NCBI GenBank assembly: GCA_946547205.1
Contig: CAMNPA010000106.1
Span: 1-5,478, forward strand
Origin: an uncultured Selenomonadales bacterium
GTDB taxonomy: Bacteria; Bacillota; Negativicutes; Selenomonadales; Selenomonadaceae
Direction: 5' to 3'
Length of the DNA stretch: 5,478 nt
The notes below the pieces were generated by a model. The model ran no database searches. It saw only the letters and a list, made by a program, of their open reading frames with translations, and had not been told where the DNA came from. Positions 1 to 5,094 of this stretch are shown here, one piece after another (within the stretch, counting starts at the first letter, position 1; every line of letters begins with the position of its first letter). The position numbers and the translations under genes are program-made.

Positions 1-1024
1 GAATAATCATTGCCGGGCTCGTCGAAATTGTCCAATTCAAAATCAAATCGATAAGACTCGGCGAGAAACTGCAGCCGATTAAAATTCCCAACTTACAACA
101 AACGAACATCGACAAGCCCATTAAAATTGCGTGGACAAGATAAAGCATCGGCGCAAGGAACATGAACGAAAATTCAATCGGCTCGGTGATGCCCGTCAAA
201 AATGATGCCAACGCCATTGACGCCAAAGCTCCCGCGACTTTCGGACGATTTGACGGTTTTGCATTACGATACATCGCGAAGGCCGCCGCCGGCAGTCCGA
301 ACATGAAAATCGGGAAGCCGCCCGTCATGAAAATTCCCGCAGTCGGATCGCCCGCAAAAAATCTCGTCAAGTCTCCGCGTACAATTTCGCCGGTCACGGG
401 ATTTGTGAATTCGCCGAAGACAAAGTAAACCAGATTGTTCAGAATGTGATGAAGTCCGAACGGTATCAGCAAGCGATTCAAAATGCCGTAGAGAAATGTT
501 CCGACGCCGCCCGAACTTATAATCACGTCGCCGACCGAGTTAATCACGTTTTGAATCGGCAGCCATATGACGGAGAAAATCAACGCGAGGATAATTGCCG
601 CGCAGGAAGTCACAATCGCCACGAAACGCCGTCCGCTGAAGAATCCCAGGAATTCGGGCAGTTGGATTTTGTAAAAGCGATTGTACAGGAAACCTGCAAT
701 AATTCCGCTGACAATTCCGGCAAGAACTCCCATATTAATTTCGGCGTCAATGCTTTTGAGCAGAGCAGTAAAAATCGCGTAGCAAATGTATCCTGCCAAG
801 CCCGCCGCGCCGTTGTTGTTTGTGTCCTTTGTCAAGCCGAACGCGATACCGATTGCAAAAATTATCGGGAGCGTGTCGAAGATTGTTTGACCTGCCAGCA
901 TGATGAGCGGAATGTTGAGCACGTCGCTTGAGCCGAAACGCAAGAGAATCGCCGCCGCAGGTAAGACCGCTACGGGCAACATCAACGCCTTGCCAATGCT
1001 CTGAAGTTTGTCGAAGGATTGCAT
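1..1024 (-). CDS. nagE: PTS glucose/N-acetylglucosamine-type permease, EIIC domain (3' end outside window)
   Basis: Membrane permease of the sugar phosphotransferase system, which carries a hexose across the inner membrane while it is phosphorylated. My translation of the minus strand gives 341 residues from an ATG at 1024-1022. The gene has no stop before the left edge, so any fused IIB/IIA domains cannot be seen. Family signatures are in order: DTLPIIFAIGIAFGL (50-64), NNGAAGLAGY (70-79), GLHHILNN (190-197), GDLTRFFAGDPTAG (217-230), GGFPIFMFGLPAA (235-247) and GITEPIEF (278-285) with the conserved glutamates. Between them lie many hydrophobic membrane segments. GRRFVAIVT (131-139) and the FAGDPTAG loop resemble the GlcNAc branch (NagE) more than PtsG, but substrate assignment is inference. 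The start is supported by AAGAGG at 1038-1033, 8 nt upstream. A terminator-like hairpin sits just before this site, so the gene may be controlled by read-through or by a promoter I cannot place. Confidence 0.88.
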   Translation of the reverse strand, partial: MQSFDKLQSIGKALMLPVAVLPAAAILLRFGSSDVLNIPLIMLAGQTIFDTLPIIFAIGIAFGLTKDTNNNGAAGLAGYICYAIFTALLKSIDAEINMGVLAGIVSGIIAGFLYNRFYKIQLPEFLGFFSGRRFVAIVTSCAAIILALIFSVIWLPIQNVINSVGDVIISSGGVGTFLYGILNRLLIPFGLHHILNNLVYFVFGEFTNPVTGEIVRGDLTRFFAGDPTAGIFMTGGFPIFMFGLPAAAFAMYRNAKPSNRPKVAGALASMALASFLTGITEPIEFSFMFLAPMLYLVHAILMGLSMFVCCKLGILIGCSFSPSLIDLILNWTISTSPAMII

Positions 1025-1032
1025 TTAAAAAA

Positions 1033-1038
1033 CCTCTT
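1033..1038 (-). promoter_or_regulatory. Shine-Dalgarno site of the PTS permease gene
   Basis: AAGAGG on the minus strand ends 8 nt before the ATG at 1024-1022. It fixes the start of the PTS permease and lies directly after the T-tract of the hairpin at 1043-1073. Confidence 0.6.
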
Positions 1039-1042
1039 GCAT

Positions 1043-1073
1043 AAAAAATCAGCGGCAGATAAAAATTCCGCCG
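1043..1073 (-). terminator. Terminator-like hairpin between the DMT transporter and PTS genes
   Basis: On the minus strand CGGCGG (1073-1068) pairs with CTGCCG (1058-1053), a six-pair stem with one G-U pair, around a 9-nt loop. After CTGA comes a run of six T (1048-1043). It is placed to end the lepB-DMT transcript. Because it lies between that gene and the Shine-Dalgarno site of a PTS gene, it could instead be a leader terminator subject to antitermination. I see no recognisable RAT sequence of the LicT/SacY type. The hairpin is made from a repeat of the 3' end of the DMT gene. Confidence 0.5.
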
Positions 1074-1122
1074 AGCAACTTCATCGCCCTAAAAATTATC
1101 GGCAAATAAAAATTCCGCCGAG
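1044..1122 (-). repeat. Direct repeat: 3' end of the DMT transporter gene and a downstream copy
   Basis: Two 32-bp copies, at 1122-1091 (end of the gene, its stop codon and 5 bp beyond) and 1075-1044 (intergenic), are offset by 47 bp and match at 29 of 32 bases. Read in the gene's frame both encode LGGIFICR followed by a stop. The three differences are ATT/ATC (Ile), CGA/CGC (Arg) and TAA/TGA (stop), so none alters the encoded product. The outer copy could at most be read as an 11-residue ORF from an ATG at 1084-1082, with no Shine-Dalgarno site. It looks like a displaced gene end rather than a gene. Confidence 0.7.
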
Positions 1123-1938
1123 TATCAGAATCAACGCAGGTATAACCGTCAACGACAGCTCTTCGCCCGCAATGAACGTTGAAATGAAAATCGCCAATAT
1201 CGGCACGAGATACGCAAGATTCGCCGTCCGCGCAGTGTTAGTTGTCGTTTCCAATGCCAATGCCCACGTCAAGTAAGCAACCGCGTTAATCATCACGCCC
1301 AGCCATAAAAGTCCGACGATTTGTCGCAAATTCGGCAGTGTCCATTGCTCAAGAAAATATCCCGCGATAAATGCGCAAGCCGTCGTTGTCGCCCAGATAA
1401 TCATCATCGCGAGCTTTTGATTCAGTCGACGCCGCTTGTTGAGCACGGAAAATAATCCGTAGCACGCCGCCGCAATTACGCAACTAAATGCGCCGAGAAT
1501 TTTTTCCGACGAGAAATTTTCAATGCCGCCTGCCATCACGACGATAACTCCTGCAAACGACATTCCGACCGCAAAAAGTTTTCGCCGCGTCAATTTTTCG
1601 CCGAGTATCGGGCATGAAAACAAAACTATCATCAGCGGCCACAAGTAATTGAGTATGCAAGCCTCTTGCGAAGTCATTCGCGCCAGCCCGTAATAAAAGA
1701 ACGCCGAATACAAAAAAAGTCCGAGGAAGCCCAAACTTGCCGCCGTGAAAATTTCTTCCGCCGATAATTTTTTCAACGCGCCGTCACGACGATTGACCGC
1801 CAATAAAAATAAAAATGCGAACAGTGCGCTCAATGCCAACGTCTCGAAATTCGGCAGGGCGTTCAACAAATCTTTTGCAAGCGCGGGCATCGCTCCCCAC
1901 AAAATTATCGTGACTGCCGCATAAAAATTGCTGCTCAT
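1096..1938 (-). CDS. EamA/DMT-superfamily transporter, YddG-like
   Basis: Inner-membrane transporter of the drug/metabolite superfamily, 280 residues with about ten hydrophobic segments in two EamA halves (about 1-137 and 146-280). Visible family features are the N-terminal ILWGAMPALAK (12-22), LNYLWPLMIVLFS (96-108), GEKLTRRK (113-120) closing the first half, and GEELS (258-262) in the equivalent place of the second half. The NYLWP segment recalls the aromatic amino acid exporter YddG, so export of amino acids or a related metabolite is a reasonable guess; the substrate cannot be read from sequence. The ATG overlaps the lepB stop codon (ATGA, 4 bp) and has no clear Shine-Dalgarno site of its own, which suggests translational coupling to lepB. 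The 3' end is echoed by a near-identical copy just downstream, and the protein ends close after the last membrane segment, slightly short for the family. Confidence 0.85.
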   Translation of the reverse strand: MSSNFYAAVTIILWGAMPALAKDLLNALPNFETLALSALFAFLFLLAVNRRDGALKKLSAEEIFTAASLGFLGLFLYSAFFYYGLARMTSQEACILNYLWPLMIVLFSCPILGEKLTRRKLFAVGMSFAGVIVVMAGGIENFSSEKILGAFSCVIAAACYGLFSVLNKRRRLNQKLAMMIIWATTTACAFIAGYFLEQWTLPNLRQIVGLLWLGVMINAVAYLTWALALETTTNTARTANLAYLVPILAIFISTFIAGEELSLTVIPALILILGGIFICR

Positions 1939-2459
1939 GGCAACGCGGCGAAATTGTCGACGGGCCAGAAAATCAGCGCGGCTTTACCTTTGACCAATTC
2001 AAGCGGAACAAATCCAACGTCGGGAAAACGCGAGTCCAAAGAATTGCGACGATTATCACCGCAGACAAAGAGCGTGCCTTCGGGAACAGTTTGCTTGGGA
2101 TATTCGGTGCGAGTTTTTTCGGCGATATAATCTTCGTTTACAAGCGCGTCGTTCACAAAAACATGACCGTCTTTAATTTCAATCGTGTCGCCGCCGACGG
2201 CAATAACTCTCTTAATAAAATCGCGGCTGTGGTCGCGCGGATAGCGGAAGATGATGACTTCGCCTTTGAGCGGATCGCGCCAATGATAAATGAATTTGTT
2301 GACGACGAGCCGTTCACCGTCCTGCAAAGTCGGCTGCATACTCGGTCCGTCGACGACGTAAAGTTCCACGATAAACCAACGAATAAAAAGCGCGACGACG
2401 ATTGCCGACACCATCGATATTATCCAACTTTTTGCTTCTTGACTGATTATTGAGCTCAT
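1935..2459 (-). CDS. lepB: Signal peptidase I
   Basis: Membrane-bound serine peptidase that removes signal peptides from exported proteins on the outer face of the inner membrane. With the start chosen here it has 174 residues, the short single-anchor form common in Firmicutes. One membrane segment spans about 12-33. Box B GPSMQPTL contains the nucleophile Ser40. Box D, around RDFIKRVIAVGGD, contains the general-base Lys83. Box E is GDNRRNSLDSR (134-144). An in-frame upstream ATG at 2546 would add 29 polar residues unlike the family. I chose the ATG at 2459-2457 because GAGGAG lies 7 nt upstream and the protein then begins just before the anchor. It is first in a minus-strand unit with the DMT transporter, which overlaps its stop. 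I could not find a convincing promoter for it in the intergenic region. Confidence 0.95.
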   Translation of the reverse strand: MSSIISQEAKSWIISMVSAIVVALFIRWFIVELYVVDGPSMQPTLQDGERLVVNKFIYHWRDPLKGEVIIFRYPRDHSRDFIKRVIAVGGDTIEIKDGHVFVNDALVNEDYIAEKTRTEYPKQTVPEGTLFVCGDNRRNSLDSRFPDVGFVPLELVKGKAALIFWPVDNFAALP

Positions 2460-2466
2460 ATAAAAT

Positions 2467-2472
2467 CTCCTC
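2467..2472 (-). promoter_or_regulatory. Shine-Dalgarno site of lepB
   Basis: GAGGAG on the minus strand lies 7 nt before the ATG at 2459-2457. It decides for the 174-residue form of signal peptidase over the 203-residue form that starts at 2546. Confidence 0.75.
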
Positions 2473-2548
2473 GTGTCCTTGCTGTTGATAACTGTTTGAA
2501 AAATTATTCTGCCCGCGCCGCCAATTTCCTGCCGATTCGCGTTCAAGT

Positions 2549-2577
2549 TTGCGGCGAAGTCGTTCCTGTGTTATCAT
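2549..2577 (+). promoter_or_regulatory. Candidate sigma-70 promoter of the 35-residue ORF
   Basis: TTGCGG (2549-2554), a 17-bp spacer and TATCAT (2572-2577, five of six consensus bases) preceded by TGT, an extended -10 element. Transcription would start near 2584, just ahead of the GGAGG at 2592. The -10 region, CTGTGTTATCAT, closely resembles that of the ecfA2 promoter. Called by eye from consensus only. Confidence 0.45.
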
Positions 2578-2602
2578 TGCGGAAAAATTTTGGAGGACTT
2601 TC

Positions 2603-2710
2603 ATGGCGTGGAGTTATGAAGACGATTTGCGGGCGAAGATTGCCGCTGAAAAAATTTTCGTTCGACGTGACGGACGGCAACAGATACGATTGACGGACAA
2701 CGCTGCATAA
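2603..2710 (+). CDS. Candidate small protein of 35 residues, unknown function
   Basis: I do not recognise this protein. An ATG at 2603 follows a strong GGAGG (2592-2596) with 6-nt spacing, a plausible extended -10 promoter stands directly upstream, and the frame ends at TAA 2708-2710. The product begins MAWSYEDDLRAKIAAEKIF and continues with a basic, polar stretch (VRRDGRQQIR). It is highly charged, with no membrane segment, signal peptide or metal-binding motif, and could form a short amphipathic helix over residues 5-19. It lies in the gap between divergent lepB and ecfA2, 74 bp before the ecfA2 start. A 34-bp part (2645-2678) nearly matches the 5' region of ecfA2 but in another reading frame, so the ORF may instead be a remnant or a chance frame over duplicated DNA. 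The initiation signals are the main support for it. Confidence 0.45.
   Translation: MAWSYEDDLRAKIAAEKIFVRRDGRQQIRLTDNAA
2645..2678 (+). repeat. 34-bp segment matching the 5' part of ecfA2 (2847-2880)
   Basis: Bases 2645-2678 match 2847-2880 at 32 of 34 positions, offset 202 bp. In the ecfA2 frame the second copy reads LKKISFDVADG; the first copy in the equivalent frame reads LKKFSFDVTDG and soon meets a stop. In the 35-residue ORF the same DNA is read in a different frame. Similar words occur elsewhere in this genome's codon style (for example near 3622-3643 in rsmB), so part of the likeness could be compositional, but 32 of 34 is more than I would expect by chance. Confidence 0.5.
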
Positions 2711-2728
2711 AGTGACGCGTCTTTTTTA

Positions 2729-2757
2729 TTGCAAAAAATTTTTCGCTGTGCTATCGT
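2729..2757 (+). promoter_or_regulatory. Candidate sigma-70 promoter of ecfA2-rsmB
   Basis: TTGCAA (2729-2734), a 17-bp A/T-rich spacer and TATCGT (2752-2757) with an extended -10 TG at 2749-2750. Transcription would start near 2763-2766, giving a leader of about 20 nt before the ecfA2 ATG. Each hexamer matches four of six consensus bases; the spacing and the TGn element strengthen the call. Confidence 0.45.
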
Positions 2758-2772
2758 CAAAGCCGTTTGACC

Positions 2773-2777
2773 GGAGG
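2773..2777 (+). promoter_or_regulatory. Shine-Dalgarno site of ecfA2
   Basis: GGAGG ends 7 nt before the ATG at 2785. It lies inside the longer reading frame that could begin at a TTG at 2767, which argues for the ATG as the true start. Confidence 0.75.
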
Positions 2778-2784
2778 CATTGAG

Positions 2785-3609
2785 ATGATTTCGATTCGTG
2801 ACGTGAGCTATACTTACATGACGGGCACGCCGTTTGAAAAGGTTGCGCTGAAAAAAATTTCGTTCGACGTGGCGGACGGCGAAGTTTTGGCGATTGCGGG
2901 ACACACCGGCTCCGGCAAATCGACGCTGATTCAACTTGTCGCGGGCTTGATTGATTTGACGAGCGGCACGATTGAAATTGACGGCTTGAACGTCACGGAC
3001 AAAAAAATTCGGCGGCTTATCGGCATCGTCTTTCAATATCCCGAACATCAGCTTTTCGAGGAAACTGTTGAACGTGACATTGCCTTTGCACCGAAAAATT
3101 TTGGATTGAGCGACGCGGAAATTTCTGCGCGGGTTGATGAGGCAATGCGGCAAGTCGATTTGGATATGAGCTTGAAAAAAGTTTCGCCGTTTGAACTTTC
3201 GGGCGGAGAGCGTCGACGCGTGGCAATCGCGGGCATTCTTGCACTCAAGCCGAAATATTTAATCCTTGACGAACCGACGGCGGGACTTGATCCGCTTGCC
3301 AAAGAAAAGCTCCTGCGTGAAATTTTCGGCGACATCAAAAAATCGGGCGTCACAATAATTTTGGTCTCGCACAACATGGAAGACATCGCACGCTTTGCAA
3401 ATCGCGCCGTCGTCTTGTCGCAAGGTGAAATTTTATTCATCGGCACGCCGCGTGAACTTTTCAGCCGCGAAGAAATTTTAGTCCGCGCAGGTTTGGAGCC
3501 GCCGCCTGTCATGAAACTTTTGCGCACGCTCAACATCAATTCAACGGCATTGACAATCGACGAGGCAGAAAAAATCATCGTCAAGGAGGCAAAAGCTTGG
3601 ACACAGTAA
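2785..3609 (+). CDS. ecfA2: Energy-coupling factor transporter ATPase, EcfA2 type
   Basis: Cytoplasmic ATPase of an ECF transporter, which with EcfA1, EcfT and exchangeable S components drives uptake of vitamins or metal ions. The protein has 274 residues, near the family's usual 280-290. Visible motifs are Walker A GHTGSGKST (39-47), Q-loop FQYPEHQLFEETVERD (83-98), signature LSGGERRR (138-145), Walker B and D-loop LILDEPTAGLD (159-169) and the H-loop His196 in LVSHNM. GHTGSGKS and the PEHQLFEETVE stretch are typical of EcfA2 rather than EcfA1. The ATG at 2785 has GGAGG 7 nt upstream and its own candidate promoter. The last 13 bp overlap the rsmB start, so the two are probably one transcript. 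ecfA1, ecfT and truA, its common neighbours, are absent here: lepB diverges upstream and rsmB follows. The partner subunits must be encoded elsewhere. Confidence 0.93.
   Translation: MISIRDVSYTYMTGTPFEKVALKKISFDVADGEVLAIAGHTGSGKSTLIQLVAGLIDLTSGTIEIDGLNVTDKKIRRLIGIVFQYPEHQLFEETVERDIAFAPKNFGLSDAEISARVDEAMRQVDLDMSLKKVSPFELSGGERRRVAIAGILALKPKYLILDEPTAGLDPLAKEKLLREIFGDIKKSGVTIILVSHNMEDIARFANRAVVLSQGEILFIGTPRELFSREEILVRAGLEPPPVMKLLRTLNINSTALTIDEAEKIIVKEAKAWTQ
3583..3589 (+). promoter_or_regulatory. Shine-Dalgarno site deciding the TTG start of rsmB
   Basis: AAGGAGG inside the end of ecfA2, 7 nt before the TTG at 3597. It is the best ribosome site in the area and supports the non-ATG start; the next in-frame ATG (residue 30) would cut into the N-terminal NusB-like domain. 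Confidence 0.75.
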
Positions 3610-4886
3610 GATTCACGGCGACAAAAATTTTATTCGACGTGACGATTAATGGAGCTTATTCAAACGTCGCACTGGCTCAAATGTTGCGTGAAAAGAAATT
3701 CGCCGACCTCGACAGAAAATTTTGCACGGAGCTTGTTTACGGCGCAGTCAAAGCCGGTGAGTCGCTCGACTGGAAAATTTCGCGCTACTTGAATCGTCCG
3801 CTAAGCAAAGTCGACGAAAAAATTTTGGCGGTCTTGCGAATCGGCATGTATCAAATTTTTTTCCTTGACCGCGTGCCAAATTCGGCGGCAGTGAATGAAT
3901 CGGTGGAGCTGTCGAAAAAATTTTGCTCAATCGGCGCGTCAAAGTTCGTCAACGCCGTCTTGCGTTCGGCAGTGAGAGATCCGCACAAATCGGACTTTCC
4001 GACGGGCGACGACATAAAATCGTTGGCACTGCGGACATTTCATCCGGCGTGGCTCGTGAAATTGTTCGCGGAAGAATTCGGGCTTGACGCTGCGAAAAAA
4101 ATTCTGGCTTTCGACAACACCGACCCGCCGTTATGTTTACGCGTGAATTTTTTGCGGACGACTCGTGAAAATGTTTTGGACGCTCTGAAAACTTTCGGCT
4201 TGCAAGCTGAACCGTCGACGTTCGCGCCCGAAGGAATCATTTGCCGCAAACACAGTGCGCTCGACGAATTCCAAACACTTCGCGCCGGTCTCTGTCAAGT
4301 GCAAGATGAAAGTTCAATGACCGTTGCAAGAACTCTTGACCCTAAGCCCGGCGAATTCGTCATCGACTGCTGCGCGGCTCCCGGCGGAAAATCGACGCAC
4401 CTTGCCGAACTGATGCAAAATCGCGGACGAATCATCGCGGCGGACATTTACAAGCGCAAAATTCATCACATCAGCCAAAATGCAGAGCGGCTCGGCATTT
4501 CAATCATTGAACCGTTGTTGATTGATGCGCGTAAACTCGGCGACAAATTTCCCGCGCAAGCCGACAAAGTTTTGGTTGATGCGCCGTGTTCGGGCTTGGG
4601 CGTTTTGAGACGTAAAGCCGATTTGCGTTGGAAAAAAAATTTTGACGACTTGAACGCGTTGCCGACGTTGCAGACGGAAATTTTGTCGAGTGCGGCGAAA
4701 ACTCTCAAGCCCGGCGGAATTTTGGTTTACAGCACGTGCACAATCATTCGGCGCGAAAATGAATCGGTCGTTGAAAATTTTTTGGCGTCGCACGAAAATT
4801 TCCGGCTCGTCGAAATGAAAACGCTCTTGCCGCACGTCACCGGCACCGACGGTTTTTTTTCAGCCAAACTCATTCGCGCAAATTAA
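3597..4886 (+). CDS. rsmB: 16S rRNA (cytosine-967 C5) methyltransferase RsmB
   Basis: Methylates C967 of 16S rRNA using S-adenosylmethionine during small-subunit assembly. The protein has 429 residues, the normal family length. An N-terminal NusB-like RNA-binding domain spans about 1-135, with LDRKFCTELVYGAVK (38-52), VPNSAAVNESVELSK (93-107) and KFVNAVLR (116-123). The methyltransferase domain follows, with motif I FVIDCCAAPGGKSTHLAE (254-271), motif IV VDAPCSGLGVLRRKADLRW (327-345) holding Cys331, and motif VI YSTCTIIRREN (378-388) holding the catalytic Cys381. The C-terminal LPHVTGTDGFFSAKL fits the family. Initiation at TTG is inferred from AAGGAGG 7 nt upstream. Coupling to ecfA2 is likely through the 13-bp overlap. 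The last 161 bp, starting just before motif VI, are repeated immediately after the stop codon; the copy inside the gene is the one closer to family consensus (TGTDGFF against TDTDGFF). Confidence 0.96.
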   Translation: MDTVRFTATKILFDVTINGAYSNVALAQMLREKKFADLDRKFCTELVYGAVKAGESLDWKISRYLNRPLSKVDEKILAVLRIGMYQIFFLDRVPNSAAVNESVELSKKFCSIGASKFVNAVLRSAVRDPHKSDFPTGDDIKSLALRTFHPAWLVKLFAEEFGLDAAKKILAFDNTDPPLCLRVNFLRTTRENVLDALKTFGLQAEPSTFAPEGIICRKHSALDEFQTLRAGLCQVQDESSMTVARTLDPKPGEFVIDCCAAPGGKSTHLAELMQNRGRIIAADIYKRKIHHISQNAERLGISIIEPLLIDARKLGDKFPAQADKVLVDAPCSGLGVLRRKADLRWKKNFDDLNALPTLQTEILSSAAKTLKPGGILVYSTCTIIRRENESVVENFLASHENFRLVEMKTLLPHVTGTDGFFSAKLIRAN

Positions 4887-5047
4887 TTTACAGCACGTGC
4901 ACAATCATTCGGCGCGAAAATGAATCGGTCGTTGAAAATTTTTTGGCGTCGCACGAAAATTTTCGGCTCGTGGAAATGAAAACGCTCCTGCCGCACATCA
5001 CCGACACCGACGGATTTTTTTCGGCAAAACTCATTCGCGCAAATTAA
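4726..5047 (+). repeat. Perfect-tandem 161-bp duplication of the rsmB 3' end
   Basis: Copy A (4726-4886) is the end of rsmB including its stop. Copy B (4887-5047) follows with no spacer. They match at 153 of 161 positions, with no gaps. The first 76 bp and the last 21 bp are identical; all eight differences fall between, in copy A at 4802, 4811, 4827, 4836, 4843, 4853, 4862 and 4865. In the rsmB frame six are synonymous, and the other two give Val to Ile and Gly to Asp. Confidence 0.97.
4887..5047 (+). pseudogene. Displaced second copy of the rsmB C-terminal end, not translated
   Basis: This segment carries the codons for rsmB residues 378-429 plus a TAA stop at 5045-5047, from the catalytic YSTC motif to the terminal LIRAN. 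It begins directly after the rsmB stop and is shifted two bases relative to that frame, so read-through of rsmB would not restore it. No Shine-Dalgarno site or early start codon is visible; the first in-frame ATG gives only about 23 residues (MKTLLPHITDTDG onwards). The lack of any frameshift or stop inside, and the mostly synonymous differences, suggest it served recently as the real end of an rsmB allele. It lies between the gene and its terminator, so it is probably transcribed as the 3' untranslated part of the ecfA2-rsmB message. Confidence 0.85.
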
Positions 5048-5048
5048 A

Positions 5049-5082
5049 ATCCCATCGAAAATTTCGACGGGATAATTTTTTT
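5049..5082 (+). terminator. Intrinsic terminator after rsmB, possibly bidirectional
   Basis: ATCCC (5049-5053) pairs with GGGAT (5069-5073) and TCGAA (5055-5059) with TTCGA (5063-5067), with one A/C mismatch between the two halves and a 3-nt loop. Seven T follow at 5076-5082. On the minus strand the same hairpin is followed by TTTTAATTT, so it may also end the convergent RTX gene. It comes directly after copy B of the rsmB end, as it would have after the original gene end. Confidence 0.85.
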
Positions 5083-5094
5083 GTCGTGATGAAT

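Noticed and set aside
162..931. Plus-strand open frames of 88 and 161 codons
   Set aside because: They lie antisense to the PTS permease, whose motifs are unmistakable. Their products are low-complexity with no recognisable domain and no ribosome site.
2460..2546. A 203-residue form of LepB starting at 2546
   Set aside because: The extra 29 residues are polar and unlike signal peptidase N-termini, while GAGGAG sits at the right distance from the ATG at 2459.
2314..2604. Minus-strand ORF of 96 codons upstream of and overlapping lepB, with an arginine-rich start
   Set aside because: Over half overlaps lepB in another frame, and no Shine-Dalgarno site precedes its possible starts. Its charged beginning looked gene-like, but the support is too weak.
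2714..2727. GACGCGTC followed by six T as a terminator after the small ORF
   Set aside because: The palindrome leaves no room for a loop of at least three bases, so a stable hairpin is unlikely. A longer stem could not be found.
2767..2784. TTG start for ecfA2 at 2767, adding six residues
   Set aside because: It would place the GGAGG inside the coding sequence; the ATG at 2785 has ideal spacing and matches the usual N-terminus of the family.
4887..5047. Copy B of the rsmB end as a small protein gene
   Set aside because: It has no start codon before the middle of the segment and no ribosome site, and its sequence is explained fully as a duplicate of the rsmB C-terminus.
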